The notes: generated by a model from the sequence alone, not told the origin. A stretch of 64,000 nt of DNA from Siphonodentalium dalli (GCA_032622095.1 CP136061.1:63861127-63925126), one strand, 5' to 3'. Shown: positions 23,836 to 37,220, numbered from the stretch's first letter. Made by a program: numbers and translations.

Positions 23836-25545
23836 TATCTTGGACACTGTTGGTTATAATAAGAGTTCTTGAGAGGGAGGATGCCATGAGGTAGATAATC
23901 AGATTAGGTCTGCGAAAACCACCTGCTGAAGCTGCAACTCGAGGTCCCAAATGGAAAAGGTAATTCAAAATCTCATAGGTAGAACTGTATAAAGGTGGAT
24001 CCTTGGGTCCCATACACAGCAGCTCAGATAAAAGCAAGAGCAACTGAACCCACAATGACCCATGAAGAGTAAACAGCATGTACTTCCTGTGCCCTAATGT
24101 TCCTGGAATAGAATCAATTTGGTCATAAGGCAACGTGAGATAACTCAATCATGCAGGGACCTAATAGGACAAAATGACCTGTGCCCTCCCACTGGGACGA
24201 GGCATAATCGCAATAGGAAAATGATATATTGAGGGACGCTGAGATATTGCCAGTACTACTCACTAGACCTGGATGAGGTAGCAGCTCGGAGAATGGAACA
24301 GAAATACAACGACATCCAGGAGGCTATCTGTCAAAGGGGAAGGAACCGGAGGGACCCAGATATGATAGCTAGAGAAACTTGAGGGTCCAAGAATAGCTGG
24401 GATCCAGGGACCCACCAGAAGAACATTTTAAGGGAGTTGTGCACATTGTTTCCAGGACACTGTGAGACAGTCGAAGAAAATGCAAACATGACCAAGACCG
24501 ATAGGGAGACCACCTCTGTCGTTAGATTATCCGGACAATGGAACACAAATCAAAGTAACAGGAAATTAACGCACATGGTACTGGTAAACAAGGCGATTGA
24601 TGGGAGGAGACTGACTAAGTTTTCCGCGGATGGAGAGGGTCTGCATCACAAAATTCAGGGCTTAAAATCTGATGAGAATCAGAAACAATTCTAAGTTTAC
24701 TCTTGTAAATGCAGCTCATTCGCTGTAGAAATTCTATATTTTGGATTCTCTCAAAATTGTATGGAATTAATCTAAGGCCTGAAAAATCAAATGACTTGTC
24801 TAGGCAATTCTGTGGAACCCTGCCCGGACAGGAATTGAGGTGAGAGACGGAGAAGACTGAAACTTAGATATTAGCCGTTCCTGATTGTGGCACTGGGCCA
24901 TGATCCTGATGGGGAAAAAAGAATCCCCATTTCTGAGTAAATAAAAGGCCGATCGGCTTCATTTGGAGCGGATGCTTTATTGAAAAATATCATATGGAAT
25001 AAATCTTGTGCAATGTCTTATAACTGAGCTGCATACAAATAACCAAATCTGAAAAAACTCTTAAAAGTCAAAATAACCTCAAATTGGTACAATATCAATA
25101 TCAATATTCTAAGAATACAATTTGAACAAAGATGCACCCCAGGATTTATGATTCCATGTCGAAAAATGGCAATAACTCCAGCAAATGACTCAACTGAACT
25201 CAAAATCGCAGGTGCGCAGGTTCCCATGCTGGTTGACATCTGTGCAAAGTTCAAACAAATTTACTTGAAACTGACGGAATACAGGCTCGGTCATTATTAT
25301 AGTCCTCCGACGGAACGTCAGGTGACAATAAACCTGAGAAATCCCAACTGGATGCAAAATAGACTGTGGACGATAAACATCAAAATCAAGGCTATGATCG
25401 CTGGGAGTGTTGTGGCCCCTGGAGCAGTAGTAATGAGACGGTTCCCCAATCGGAAAATCAAAACGATAATCAAGTAATTGGACATTCTGGACAATCTGTC
25501 AAGCATTGGCTCATAGTTGATGTTCCCAGTCATACCGAGGAACCC
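23836..25545. other. Intronic sequence, possible unclassified repeat
   Basis: No exon recognised. Parts of 24180-24440 share short words (aaccggagggacccag) with the diverged repeats at 27.2 and 28.8 kb, but not enough to define an element. Confidence 0.35.
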
Positions 25546-25934
25546 TTAACCCTTTACCCAACAAACCGGCCAAATAAAGCTTCAACAGCCTAAAATATCT
25601 TCGGTCTGTCTCAATAGAACCATACAAATATGGATATCATTGGAACCGGCTCATTGACCACATTGTGATGGTTACAGTTATGCCCTGTGCCAATGCATTC
25701 TCTTATATATGCGAGTCGACCATAGGTCGCCTCGCATATATAGAGAATGCATTGGCCTAAAAAAAATCTTTTTTTAACACATTTTATCATTTTTTCTTAC
25801 ATTCTTTAACAATTTTATAATTTTTAATGTGTTAAGCCAATGCATTCTCTTATATATGCGCGGCGACCTATGGTCGACTCGCATATATAAGAGAATGCAT
25901 TGGCACAGGGCCCTTCTGTTGGGTAAAGGGTTAA
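25546..25934. mobile_element. TTAA-flanked (piggyBac-like) MITE containing two palindromes
   Basis: It begins TTAACCCTTTACCCAAC and ends GTTGGGTAAAGGGTTAA, a 17-bp perfect inverted repeat including a TTAA at each edge. TTAA target duplication plus CCCTTT ends is typical of piggyBac-type transposons. Inside are two ~65-bp palindromes, ccaatgcattctcttatata / tatatagagaatgcattgg (from about 25690) and a mirrored copy from about 25842. Each has a central tcgaccatagg-type loop, with an AT-rich spacer between. No transposase, so non-autonomous. Confidence 0.75.
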
Positions 25935-26426
25935 CGTCTGAGAGGAGGCAGGAGAATGTAACCCAGATATCAAATTCTAATATGTGAGAGGACGAGAAGA
26001 TCCTGAATGGAGTCTGTACGTGTAAAGAACCTTTGATCCTTTTAGTAAGCCACCTTCTAAGTGGTGGTCCATGGTAGGCCCAGCGTGTGTACAACGATAG
26101 GATTGACTCAAGGGACATCGTTAGCTATGATGTCACAAGTCTCAGTAATCTTGTGGAACAATAATGCCACCGCATTAAACTTGCTGCGGGACATTTGTCC
26201 TAATGTCAAAGGCTGGGTGGACATAGCATGTCCCAAGGTCCGAGAATATATAGTTTCATCTGTATCTGGTACAAAGTCAAAGCTTGACTGGACTAGCTTG
26301 TCATACTTGTGAGTATCAGAGCACGTGCTGATGACAGCAGCTGGTTCCTTGGTTGGTTTGTACAAATAACTGGGATAATAGTGTAATGTTTGAAAAATGT
26401 CATAGAGCAAGTAATTGGTTAAGCAC
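25935..26426. other. Non-coding intronic sequence
   Basis: Two overlapping open frames at 26061-26410 on opposite strands have no recognisable domain. Confidence 0.4.
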
Positions 26427-27155
26427 TACCTTACTCGTATTTAAATTCACGCAGTACTATTTTTCGCGCACCCATCGGTGCGTGAATTTAAAACTGATCA
26501 AAAAATAGTACGACTCCTGATGGGATGCCAAACCGCGGAGGTGGACAACAGCTTTATGTGTTAATGAGTTAGATATATTACTCAAGATTAGGAAGAATAG
26601 ACAATTATATTCACTCGCGGGCAACCAATTTCAATACCAGTATTGACATGTAAAGCTATGAATAATTGTAAAATTGTCGACGTTTCAATGCTTTTTAAAA
26701 TACGCATATTCCAGACTGATGTTGCACGAAAGCACGTCTCCATACCCACAACGCTGCCTGAAGTTGCTCCGCGGTCATATAATGGTCTGTATTATTGATG
26801 TGAACCCAACTATTTAAAATACAAGCAACACATTTTTCCTGAAGTCAGCAGCCTATGCAGTTTACTTCTTTCAAGCTCATTTCAATGATCTCCATGACTA
26901 TTTAAATATCAGAATAATTACTTGCAGCATATACATGCACCCATCTTCAAAACAAAATTATAATGTATGTAAATGTCCGCCGTGATGGTCTTTAATGTAC
27001 ACACGTATCTTTAGGATCGATTAAGAACTGTCATCAAAATTTATACAGGATTTTTTCGAAAATATTTTTGTCAGTTTTGAATTCGCGCAACACGGTGCAC
27101 GAATTCATAACTCAGCAAAAAATAGTAATGCGCGAATTTAAATACGAGTTAGGTA
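26427..27155. mobile_element. ~730-bp MITE with long terminal inverted repeats
   Basis: Left taccttactcgtatttaaat, tcacgcagtactattttt is mirrored on the right by aaaaaatagtaatgcgcga, atttaaatacgagttaggta, with a few mismatches. Just inside the left end, tactatttttcgcgcaccca / ggtgcgtgaatttaaaa... aaaaaatagta forms a second hairpin; the right end has the matching version (gaattcgcgcaacacggtgc). No protein is encoded in the ~560 bp core. Superfamily unknown; a TA target duplication is possible. Confidence 0.7.
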
Positions 27156-30100
27156 TATAAAAACAGTCATTATTTTATAATGTGTCGAGAATACAATGGC
27201 TTGTCTGCGACAGGTTAACAATGGGGTAGCGATGGAATAAACCCGGACACACCGGAGGCAGGTCCCGAATGGGAGGCTGCCACATAACTTCGATCACTGC
27301 CCTCTCTGTGGAGGAGGTGTTCTTTTGTCTTCCGGATATAGGGGCCCCCTCCAGCCCTTCGATTGTGGAAAACACATGTGTGCTGCCGTTCGCGAAGCAC
27401 ATTTGAAGTTTTCGAGCGCTGTTTTGGAAGTTGAATTATATAATAATTCACAGAGCCTGAGAGGGACATCTGTGATGAAAGATAATACAATGTTATCTTA
27501 AACATCCATAGCATTAAGCCGCTCTAATACTTGCCGGCACAGAAAATAAATTTAAAACTGAATGAAATGCATTTAAATCCTTCACCGCAATACATGTACG
27601 ATACATTCTCGCATTTCGGAAATTTATTGATCAGACTATTGATCAATGTTGCTGACATTTGTCTCTAGAGAACTCATTGTAGCAGTGTTTATACATAATA
27701 TGATACCAAGTGTAAGGGCCAAGGGACCTCAACTGGTATCAAACTGGAAAAAAGTTATCTCCATTTAAAAGTTACAATTAATTGCACACAAGTTAACCCA
27801 TCTGCAGAAGATGCAGAAAAACATTGTAGATGTAATTGTATAACACAAACCAAGAAATTTACCTTGAAAATTTCACTGCAAAATTTCTTGTTTCCTAATT
27901 AATGTAAACATGTGCTGGCATTATATTAATTAATTAATTATCAAATTTTCTAGTCCTCCACTAATATTACTACCCATTCAACAAATAAAATATTAATATT
28001 GCTTCTAAAAAAATACATATTTTGCAGCAAATAATCTCATATTGACTATTTTCATGGTAAGCATGTGGTTCTGATCATGTCAAGTGTGGTCCCCTGATCC
28101 TTAAGCATGCATGCTGTCCGAGGCGAGCTGTCAGTCACGCATCTAGTTTCAGTTCCTCATGCAGTATGGTGCGCAAGTGTGTGCCACAAAATCGAAGAAC
28201 TGACCCATCCGAAACAGTCCCCACCTTGGAGGCACTCTCGGATGGGAAAGGCAAACTCGGACACACATTGAAAGCTTCCAAATCCAAGGGAGGTAGCGAC
28301 AGCACATCATCGTCTCCTTGAGGCACCGTCCATCAAGGAGATGGAGAAGAAAAGCAAGCATCCCGACTAGGTCACCTGGTTCTACGAGGAACAAATTCCA
28401 GTACATCGGTATGTAAGTTATAATTAAGCCTGTGGAAGGCCAGGAACCGTAAAGCCATGGCCACACTGGAGATGGAGAGAACACAGGTGGATGACAGGGA
28501 TACAGGAAGATGACCAGAAAGTCATGCCACCTCCCAGTAATGAATTATCATTATTTTTGGTTTGTTACATTTCTACCATTGTTATGTTGATATATACATT
28601 ACAAATAAAGAACTTGAACTTGAACAGGCTTGCCCCAAAACATGGAGGGACGGAAGACAGAAAAGTCTCAAACTGAGGACAGGTTCCTTTGAAACTCATG
28701 CGGTAAACTCCCCTGGACAGGAGGCGGTGGCAGTTTATACATATCGTCCTAACTGGAATGAAAGATCATGTGTTGATAGTACCAGGGCTTGACAGCTACA
28801 TGTAACAATGTGGCCATGGCAAGAGACTGGCGTATGCAACATCGGAAGGAACCCAGACACCTGGAGGCAGTTCCCAATTGGGGGATGGCCGCAGAACTTC
28901 CACCACTGCCCATCTCTGCAGAGGATGTGGAGGCCAAGACTACGAATGTAGAGGAGGCATGACCACGTCCCATCTCCAAACCCGCAGGCTGTGGCAGAAA
29001 AAGGTGCCATGTCAGAGGGAAATGAGTAACATTTACTAGGTTGTGAACGTAAATTAATTTAATCATCTTTTGGAGAGATGATAGCCTATCATTGATAGGA
29101 GCCATTTTTGAAATCCTTCCAGATTTGAATCAATATCAAACCTAACGTTGGCTAGTTTATATAACCAATAAAGAAACTGATTAGCTGTGACTACCAGCCT
29201 AACTTTTATCTGGCACCCTGGAGTAGAAATATTGCTACAATGGTCTTTTAATTTTTCCAGTTGATTTTGATAGGTTTTACATATCAAAATTTTCCATCCC
29301 AACTGGCGCATATTTGACCAGTCCAAACCGCAGTTCACCCAGTGCATACCACGTCCGGTACAGGGCTAAAAATCTGACAAGAATCTGAAGTATTATTCTG
29401 AGCATGATGCTTGGAAAAAGTTGAAGAAATGCTACATTATTATTTTCTCAAAATTGTATTAATGTTTACATACACGGAGCATGATCATTGAATTGATGTG
29501 TTCTTAAATCACAGAGCAAACAATGACTAGACATTATTGTATAATGAAAGTGAATAATTTAACGACTTATCTTGCAGATAGAAGAAATAAAAAGGACCAG
29601 TACCTTCCCATCAATCTTATTATAGAACATAACTCATCACGTGGCTGTTGTCAGATTGGGAATTGGAAATGGGAAACAAATCTACGTTTTTTGCCGGTGA
29701 GAGAATAAACACACAGTAAGTAATTCGTACCATTTAAAAATAAACTGTTCCGTGACATGCGGAGCATGAAGGATATATAAACCAATAGTTGAATGATATC
29801 TTTGAATCTTTGATGTAGATATCATAGATTTGAATACTGGAGACAATACATAATAGCCATCTCATTTTTTTAAATGATATTGTCAGCATCCCACACTGAG
29901 AAATAAAATCCACACACGGACCCATCGCGGACAGCATCTGGACTTGCTTCTCGGCAAGGGTTATTGCAGCCACAGCGCACAATCGTCTCGATATGAGGGT
30001 ACCTACTGCAGTTACGTTGCCTGGTGGATATCCTGCGATAGAATTGGGGGGTTGAAATGCAGGGTCATTTAGACATATGCTAAACAAAATGCCTCACACC

Positions 30101-30990
30101 TGTCAACATTTCATATCGATTTTGTTGTCTCTTTGAACTAAGGACTCTTGGCAAATTGCATCTAATTGCTATATTTGATATGTATAATGACACAACTTAG
30201 GCATATGAACTACAAACTGCTCACAATCATTTTATCATCGCTGAAATGGCATTTATTTTCTATTTCTCATTGGAAATCTGGCACTTCAATGCTGACAAAT
30301 TTCCATATCATTCAGGCCTATTCTAACAGATATGATTATATCATTAGGCCAAAAAAAAAGGGTTTTGATTATCAGGCATCGCTTTCGACTGTACAATGTA
30401 TTTATGATCCGTATTTTTATATGAATCGGATATGTGCCGATATTAAAATCATATCAATATATCTATCATTCGAATTAATCCCATATATGACGTACGGGCA
30501 GCACAATGTCATAATTTGTCATTCTTTATATCAGATTAAATTAGTTTATATTCTATTACAAAGTTCTCCCTACATTTTCTGGACCTGGGAAGGTATAATA
30601 ACCCATGATTTCTATGCCAGTCTATGGGCAGAAATTAAAAATAATAATAATATATAACCCTCGCTTGCACACTGATTAAAAAAAAATGCCTGAGAATCAA
30701 ATATCTTCTTTTTTTTTTACCTTAACATAATGACTGACTTATAGCAACTCCATCATTGGAATTAGACAATCAGATGTTTATAAGACCATAATATACAGTT
30801 ATTGAAATTATATCATTCATGCCTGTTTGATTATCTTCATTGCATGATTGAGTCCGCGATGGTCTGCTCCAGAAAACATTATTCAATGCAATTGACATGT
30901 CTGGCTTCATCGCGGGCCCACGATCTCTTGGTATGTGATCTAAAATTATACAATCATATCACCACTTGTAGACAAGAAAAGGAAACTTAC
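27156..30990. other. Long intron segment with two diverged copies of an unclassified repeat
   Basis: 27225-27310 (acccggacacaccggaggca, gaatgggaggctgccacata) and 28830-28920 (acccagacacctggaggcag, ttgggggatggccgcagaac) are diverged copies of one sequence, apparently once coding but not identified. A run of attaattaattaatta lies at about 27928. A minus-strand block at about 29880-30034 has an acceptor-like tctatcgcag before it, but no recognisable fold and no clear donor. Nothing else is assigned. Confidence 0.4.
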
Positions 30991-31269
30991 ATGTTGTGCC
31001 ATCCTTGATGATTACTGCTGTCTTGCCTGCTTCCTTTAAATGAACCGTCAGAGTTATCTGATATTCTGTAGCTGGCTTTAAATCATTTATCATCTGTTCC
31101 GAGCTTATCACTGGAATATCTGGATAGGACACTGAATTGGAAGGCTGTACCTGCACTGTGAAGTGGTCGACAAATGTTCGCTTCTCAGATGGTAATTGAT
31201 TCCAGCTCAGTTTCATGTTGTATTTAGTGACATCTCTCAACACTACTCCACTAGGCTTCAAATTATCAG
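30991..31269 (-). CDS. Complete fibronectin type III domain exon of the EGF/FN3 gene
   Basis: A 279-nt exon with acceptor (aaatcttttgcag) and consensus donor (ACAT|gtaagt) on the minus strand, phase 1-1. It encodes one whole domain: NLKPSGVVLRDV, NMKLSWNQLP (core Trp), FVDHFTVQVQP, then LKPATEYQITLTVHLKEAG with the diagnostic L-x-P-x-x-x-Y-x-I-x-L/V. It has no cysteine until the exit codon. It sits between the EGF-like exons upstream and the split FN3 exons downstream. The symmetric 1-1 phase is the usual signature of shuffled extracellular modules. Confidence 0.9.
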
Positions 31270-32234
31270 CTGCAAAAGATTTAGAGACAATTTAAAAATG
31301 ATGTATCTATATATACAATGAACTTTCTGTATCGATTCGTGGGTATACAGTAACATGTTCAGAAAATTATGCTGGTAATATGCGATGTGTGCAAGTTTTA
31401 CGATTGAAAATCTATCTTTTTTGTCACTTAGAGAACACATTTATGATCTACTAACAGTAACATGGCCAGTTAATGTTTATGCAAGACTAGGAAATTCAGT
31501 ATTCTTTCTCAAAACAGAGAGTTCCCCCATGGACAGAACAACAAATTATATTAAAAAAACCAATGGCCTAAAACTATTTTGACCAATCAGATACTGATTT
31601 GAGCATAGGAGCATGATTTTTAGACCCGGTAATATGGTCAGACAAAACAATCCTAGCTAGCTGACATAATTCAATGACTCCCATATAAACATGCCCTACA
31701 CGTATGTTTGAATTTATATCTGAAAAAATGCTTTAATTATAGTCATAGATGCAAATTTGGACTTGACCAGTACTTATTAATATGAAGACCATATAATGCA
31801 CCCAGGACCGATAAGGTTTGAGGTAATTTATTTGATGGATCTGATCCACTTCATCCATACAACATTCCGAGTTTCAGTATGATCTAGCTGGTCCGTATCA
31901 TCTGCACATCAAATCCGGAATTTTATATCTGCCCGAAATGTTGCCTATTTCCACTGACTGGATTTTCTGGTAGGTCATTCGCCAATTCTATGTGTCACAA
32001 CTGGTTGTGTCATTATTTGATAAAACCACTTCCAATCCATCACCATGTTCTATCAACCGCCATCCATTCATTTTTCATTCTCTTGTTCTGTGTGGCTCCT
32101 TTCATTCCTGGTCATAATGCCCCAGGTTAGACAACCCCAGCAGCCGTCTCCTGGTTTGGTGGAATGCATGTGCATACTATGGCAGTCCTGCAGACAGTTG
32201 GAGGTTTTCCTCTCCTTAAACCCCTGTATATTAG
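31270..32234. other. Non-coding intronic sequence before the DIRS element
   Basis: No exon or repeat recognised. Confidence 0.45.
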
Positions 32235-32349
32235 ATATCTATACTTACCTGCTCAACATATATACAATAGCTCGGATGGGGTTAACGCACTATCAGAAAA
32301 GAGTTTAGAGTGGAGTTAGCTTCCACGCTCTCCCACAATCCTCTACCGA
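32235..32349 (+). repeat. Left inverted terminal repeat of the DIRS element
   Basis: Pairs with 37221-37334. Shared blocks include tatacttacc, tgctcaacatatat, caatagctcgg, gttaacgcact, gaaaagagtttagag and cacgctctcccacaatcctc, separated by scattered substitutions. Confidence 0.85.
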
Positions 32350-32434
32350 GCTCTTCAGTTTAGTGAGGTTATTACAAGTACGTTTAAACAGAAACATGTA
32401 ACCTGTATGCGGGGAGGATGGGTGGGAAATAGCA

Positions 32435-32510
32435 GGTAAGTATAGATATCTAATAAACAGAGGTTTAATGAAAGGAAAACCTCCAGTTTATAGCAATATA
32501 TATACTTACC
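32435..32510. repeat. Internal complementary region (hairpin) of the DIRS element
   Basis: ggtaagtatagatatctaat (32435 onwards) is complementary to atagcaatatatatacttac ending at 32510, with aataaac/gtttata extending the stem and an aggtttaatg...aaaacct loop. Both arms match the element termini, as expected for the region that guides circularisation in DIRS replication. Confidence 0.7.
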
Positions 32511-32593
32511 TGATCAACATATATGCAATAAACAGAAGTTGTATAATTATCACAAGGTGGAGGGAACAGGTTACAGAAAGAACAACACTCACC

Positions 32594-33830
32594 CTAAATA
32601 GGAGAAGCTTTTGTCTGTTTCCCGATGTTAGTTGTCCCCAGAATAGCAGTTCTGGCAAAAACCCTGTCCATCCCCATGATATTCTTCAGGTAGAATGTTG
32701 TGAACGTTGATTCAGAGCGCCAATGCGCTGCTTTTAATATGTCCACTGCAGGGGCTCCATTGAACAAGGCCCAAGATGTTGACAATCTGCGTGTGTCATG
32801 TGCTCTGACCAACTCCAAGGAATCTTGTGTATCCTTATCATAAATAAATTTGATGAGACTGACTAACCAGCGCACTATGGAACTTTTAGCTGCAGCTCTA
32901 GTGAGACCTGGTTGATATGTGATGAATAATTGTTCAATTTTGAGCAGAGTATTTGACATTCTGCGAAGATAAGTCTTGAGTGCTCAACAAGGACACAACA
33001 ATAAGTCTTGTGGGTCTAAAGCCAAATGTTTGAAATAAGGAATGAATATAGGATTCCATGAACAACCCAACTTTTGAGTCTTTGACAAGAAGTTCAATTG
33101 TGGAAGAAGCCGAATACCTGTGCCCTCCATGCGAATGCATGATTTAGCAACTGAAAGAGCATGAATCTCAGAAACATGAGATGCTGAGGCAACAGCCAAA
33201 AGAAAGACAGTCTTCCATGTGAGGAACTTAAGCTCCACATAATCTAAAGGTTCAAAAGGCGTCTCACAGAGCTAATAAAACCTTTGGCAAATCCCAATTT
33301 GGTAATAAAGAATGTTGAACAGGATTAGCATTGAAAATACCTTTTATAAGATCTGATAAACTCTTGTCTGTACTAATATTTAGCCCATTCAAACACCTAT
33401 GTACTGTGGCTATGGCTGATTTGTAGCCTGCGACAGTGCCTGCTTTGCATTTTGGAACTGTATGCAAATATACGAAAAAATCTGCTATTTGTGAAACAGT
33501 GGCAGAATTGTGACAGATATGTTGTCTCTTACACCACTTCCAGAATATGACCAATCGAGATTGATATACTTTATTGGTGGATTGTCGCTGTGCTTGAGTG
33601 ATGAATTCCTTAGTTTTTGTCGAAAAGCGTGAATCATCTCTTGATTCCCGGTTTCTTTCCATGCAGTCATTCGGAGACTTCCCTGATCGGGATGAACGAC
33701 CTGACCTTGAAATTGTGTCAAGAGGTCTGGAAGAACTGGTATTTCTCGTGGAATGTCCACTAGTATTTCTAGAAGAAGTGGAAACCAATTCTGATGAGGA
33801 GCATATGGTGCTATGAGTATTAACACACAA
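32594..33830 (-). pseudogene. DIRS tyrosine recombinase, frameshifted
   Basis: Three minus-strand frames in sequence make one protein. 33830-33264 holds the core-binding domain (YQSRLVIFWKWCKRQH, GTVAGYKSAIATVH). 33238-32984 holds box I but reads SASHVSEIHALS, with His (CAT) where the catalytic Arg of R-x-SE is expected. 32959-32594 holds AHDTRRLSTSWALF (H-x2-R), then AAHWRSESTFTTFYL with His/Trp and the Tyr nucleophile. Frame changes separate the pieces. The Arg-to-His change is what CpG decay of CGT would give. The protein would have joined the circular cDNA to the chromosome. Confidence 0.8.
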
Positions 33831-34174
33831 TTTTCTTTCTCAGTACTTTTGGAATAAGAATCGGAGGTGGAAAGATGTAAGCGTACAGACATTCCAACTT
33901 ATGCTCAATGCATCTACTTCCTAAGCCCTCTGATCTGGGAATGGGGAACAGAATATTGGTAGTTGAGCATTCTGAAACGTGGCAAACAGATCGATCAACG
34001 GTGGTGTATAGATATTGAAAATTAACTGAACTACCCGTGGTGCTAAGCTCCATTCGGTGACATGAATGCGATCTTTCCTGCTGAGATCGTCGGCTAGCAC
34101 ATTCCTTTTCCCTGGGATGTGAGCCGCCCGAAGAAGAATGCGGCGTTGTCATGCCCACTGCAATATCTGCCATG

Positions 34175-35433
34175 TCAATGTACATAGCTCTGGCGACTTG
34201 TTCCCCCCTCATTGTTGATATCAGCTACAACTGTGGAATTGTCGCAGCGAATAAGCACAGATTGGCCTTGTATGGATGTCTCGAACTGAGACAATGCCAA
34301 TTGAACGGCTTTCAATTCTAGGAAATTGATATGCATAGGATGACACTGAGGCGACCATGTGCCTGATATTTGTTGATCTGCCATGTGAGCCCCCCATCCG
34401 AATTGAGAGGAGTCTGTCCAAATGGAAATTGGAGACTTTTGCTAAAGGAGAACCCCTTGGTGTAAATTGTCTAGAGATCTCCACCAAACCAGGTGATGTA
34501 GAAACTGAGGTAATAGTTGTATCTTTGATTCTAGAACATCTTTCGATGGGCTCCAGTGGTGTAGCAGATAGAACTGAAGAGGCCGCATAAGGAGTCGAGT
34601 CCATGGGACTAGATCGATGCAAGCTGCCATCAGACCTAGAAGACGAAGAAACTGATGGGCTGGTATCTCGTGACTGCGATACACTTGATCGAGCTCTGCT
34701 ACAAGATGAGTGCATCTCTCTAGTGATGGGGACACTAACTCTTGGCATAGATTGAATTCTGCGCCCAGATAAACAAACTGTTGAGAAGGAATAAGATGAG
34801 ATTTGGCTTGATTGACTACAAGACCGAGGGATTGCATGAGTACTATTTGTTGTTGAAGTAGAGACACTTCTTTGTTTATTAGAATCCAGTCGTCCAAGTA
34901 CATCATTATTTGCGTGCCTTGGAGGTGGAGATGACTTGCAATCTCTGACATTAATTTGGTAAAAACCAGTGGAGCAATGGCTAACCCGAAACACATTGTT
35001 TTGAATTTCAGATGTCGACCTGCTATACAAAACCGGAACAACCGGCGATGTGCCGGAAACGTAGCTACAGCCAGGTATGCATCCGCTAAATCCCATGTGA
35101 CAGCCCAATCACCCTACTCTAAGGCCGTAATGACCATTCGTAAAGTGGTCATTTTGAATGGGGTGGTAACCTCCACCCTTTTTGGTCACAACGAAGGACG
35201 TGCTGTAAACTCCCTGACCTACTTGGTCGGAAGGCACATCTTCGATAGCATTTTTTGCTAATAAACTTGCGACCTCTTCTAAAATACATTGTGAAACAAT
35301 GCCACTGGGAAGGGGTGTAATCTTCACGCCCGTGTCCAGTGGGTAGGAACTGAAGGTCAGTCTGAATCCCTCTCGGACTGTTCTCAAAACTCAAAGATTG
35401 TTTGTGATAATGGTCCAGGCGTCTGCAAAGCAA
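34175..35433 (-). pseudogene. DIRS reverse transcriptase / RNase H, broken
   Basis: Reading on the minus strand: GFRLTFSSYPLD and VGQGVYSTSFVVTKKGGGYHPI (fingers), then a jump in frame. KMTTLRMVITALE is followed by an in-frame TAG; then DWAVTWDLADAYLAVATFPA (first catalytic Asp), CFGLAIAPLVFTKL and IMMYLDDWILIN (catalytic DD). LGLMAACIDLVPW marks the connection. RNase H follows with HINFLELKAVQLAL and IRCDNSTVVADIN (34384-34175). The expected stretch between GGYHPI and KMTTL (a dozen or so residues) is missing, so there is a small deletion as well as the stop. Confidence 0.8.
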
Positions 35434-35465
35434 CTGAGATGAGTCCCTACCTGCATTCAGGAGAT

Positions 35466-37180
35466 TTATCTCCGAGCCGTATTGAAGTCGACCCTCTGAA
35501 AAACCAGAGGTTTAGAGGGTTCTGACCGGTTCAAATTACTACGATGTGGATGACCCGGAAAGGGCTTACCAAATCTTTGACCAGATGAAGACTTTGAGCT
35601 TTTGAAACGCTTGGTACCAGAATCATGCCCCGACCTCTGCTGATTTGGAAAGTCCAAATGTGAGAGTGGCCATTTCAAAGGATAAGTTGATGTTGGAGCC
35701 TCAGATTTGAGGTGTTGTGTCTCCTTAACATCTCGCAAATTCTCAGCACTATTGTGTAGTACCTCAAATTCCTCAATGTACTTTCCTTGGAATAATTGAT
35801 TACCCAAGGCTGATTGTTCGAGCAAATTATTTCTGTGGATTTGTGTTTTAAACCCAATTCATTCAAGTGCAACTGCCGACTGTTTCAAGAATCATACGTG
35901 ATGTTACATCAGCCATCGAATGAAAGACCGACATGAGAGCATGCAATGCATCAGTACAGTCCTCAGGCTGCTCATCCGCATCCATGATACTGTCCAGGTA
36001 AGATGTGATAATTGAACCATAGGACACTTCCCTCAGAAGCAATCGCGCTTCCTGGTCTAACTTGCGAAAAGTTTTTTTTCTAAAGCTAGCTGTTCAATCG
36101 AGAGTTTTTGACCATTCTGCCACGAGATTTCATGCTTTCCTCTACTTCCTCACAATGAGGGGAAGGGGACACCCCATACTTGGCAAATTGATCATCAGGA
36201 ATGCGAAAACGAGCATCATCTGCAGCCCTATAGAACTGACTCGACCTTTCTTGGGCATATCAAGATCCAAATTATGTAAAATCTGAAGAATGAAGCCCTC
36301 TAAAGGCAACGTGACCTACCCAGACCGAACTTTCTGCCCTGAAGAAAGTAAACGATCTGGGACAAAGGATTGAAATACCTTTTGGTCATCATTATTAGAC
36401 ACAGGAATATTCAACTCACGAGCAACCTTGCCCACAAAGTCTTGCCACTGAACCTCCATAGGTTCCATCCTATACTGACTAGGTATAAAACTCGAACCAG
36501 CACTGGAATGCTGTGAGTGCTGTGAAACTGACATATGTTCCTCAGGCAAAGAGAGACAGTCTTCCGAATCTGGGGTAACCCGACGGGAAACCTCTGGTAA
36601 TAGAGAGGGACAATTAGTCTCACCTTCCTCCAGTTCTGAATCTGAACCTGGTTGAGTTTTCTGAGAAATAAATTTCGAAAATCTCTTTCTTTGGGTTGTG
36701 GTCTCACCCCGTTCTGCTTCTAGAGCAATTTGAACCTGTTTTGCCACGAATTCAGTGAAACCCGGTTGAGTTAATTGATTAGAAACAGCATCAGCGGTCC
36801 CCACGAAATTGGGCAACTTAACCTTTGATATTTTCGACCGTGCATCTGCGGAACATTCCGAAGTCTGTACACTTTGCAGCTTCTGCGGTGGTTATTCCCT
36901 CATTGGTATCGGGATTGACTGATCGAGAAGCTGAGGCCGGCAACCTTGTATCAGATTTATGTCGCGACTCGACCGCCATCGAAGAAGCATGCTCCCGTGA
37001 TTTTGAAATAATTTGATCTAATTTTGCCCGTGTTTCTTTATTTAGTCCATGATTTACATGGAAAAGATTTATTGCATACCCTGTGCCTATAGCACTCTTC
37101 GTTAGTGTCCATGGAATGCATAATAGAATGACAACGAGAACAATACTTATACATTTTATCCAAATTCGGATTGACTTCAT
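35466..37180 (-). pseudogene. DIRS gag-like region, broken
   Basis: The start around 37180 has, in one frame, a Cys/His cluster YCSRCHSIMHSMD... ECYRHRVC, and in another the continuation NKETRAKLDQIISKSREHAS. The frame changes between them. The frame 36816-36316 is acidic and Ser-rich (DSELEEGETNCPSL) and includes EVQWQDFVGKVARELNIP. 35825-35466 is basic, with FPNQQRSGHDSGTKRFKSSK. Composition and position fit DIRS gag; no independent domain is recognised in the middle. It is interrupted at about 36310 and between 35830 and 36310. Confidence 0.6.
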
Positions 37181-37220
37181 TTTGCAGCTTTACTTTCGAT
37201 CACAAAAATATCCGAACTAA

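Noticed and set aside
29734-30087. 117-codon minus-strand frame with an acceptor-like tctatcgcag inside
   Set aside because: Considered as another host-gene exon, but it has no EGF or FN3 pattern and no matching donor or phase.
30166-30657. 163-codon plus-strand frame
   Set aside because: Composition is that of translated AT-rich DNA (I, Y, S, K rich), with no domain and no splice context.
33264-35261. Overlapping serine-rich frames (for example 34221-35108 minus, 33485-33892 minus)
   Set aside because: Shadows of the DIRS RT and recombinase in other frames; the real frames carry YLDDW and HDTRR.
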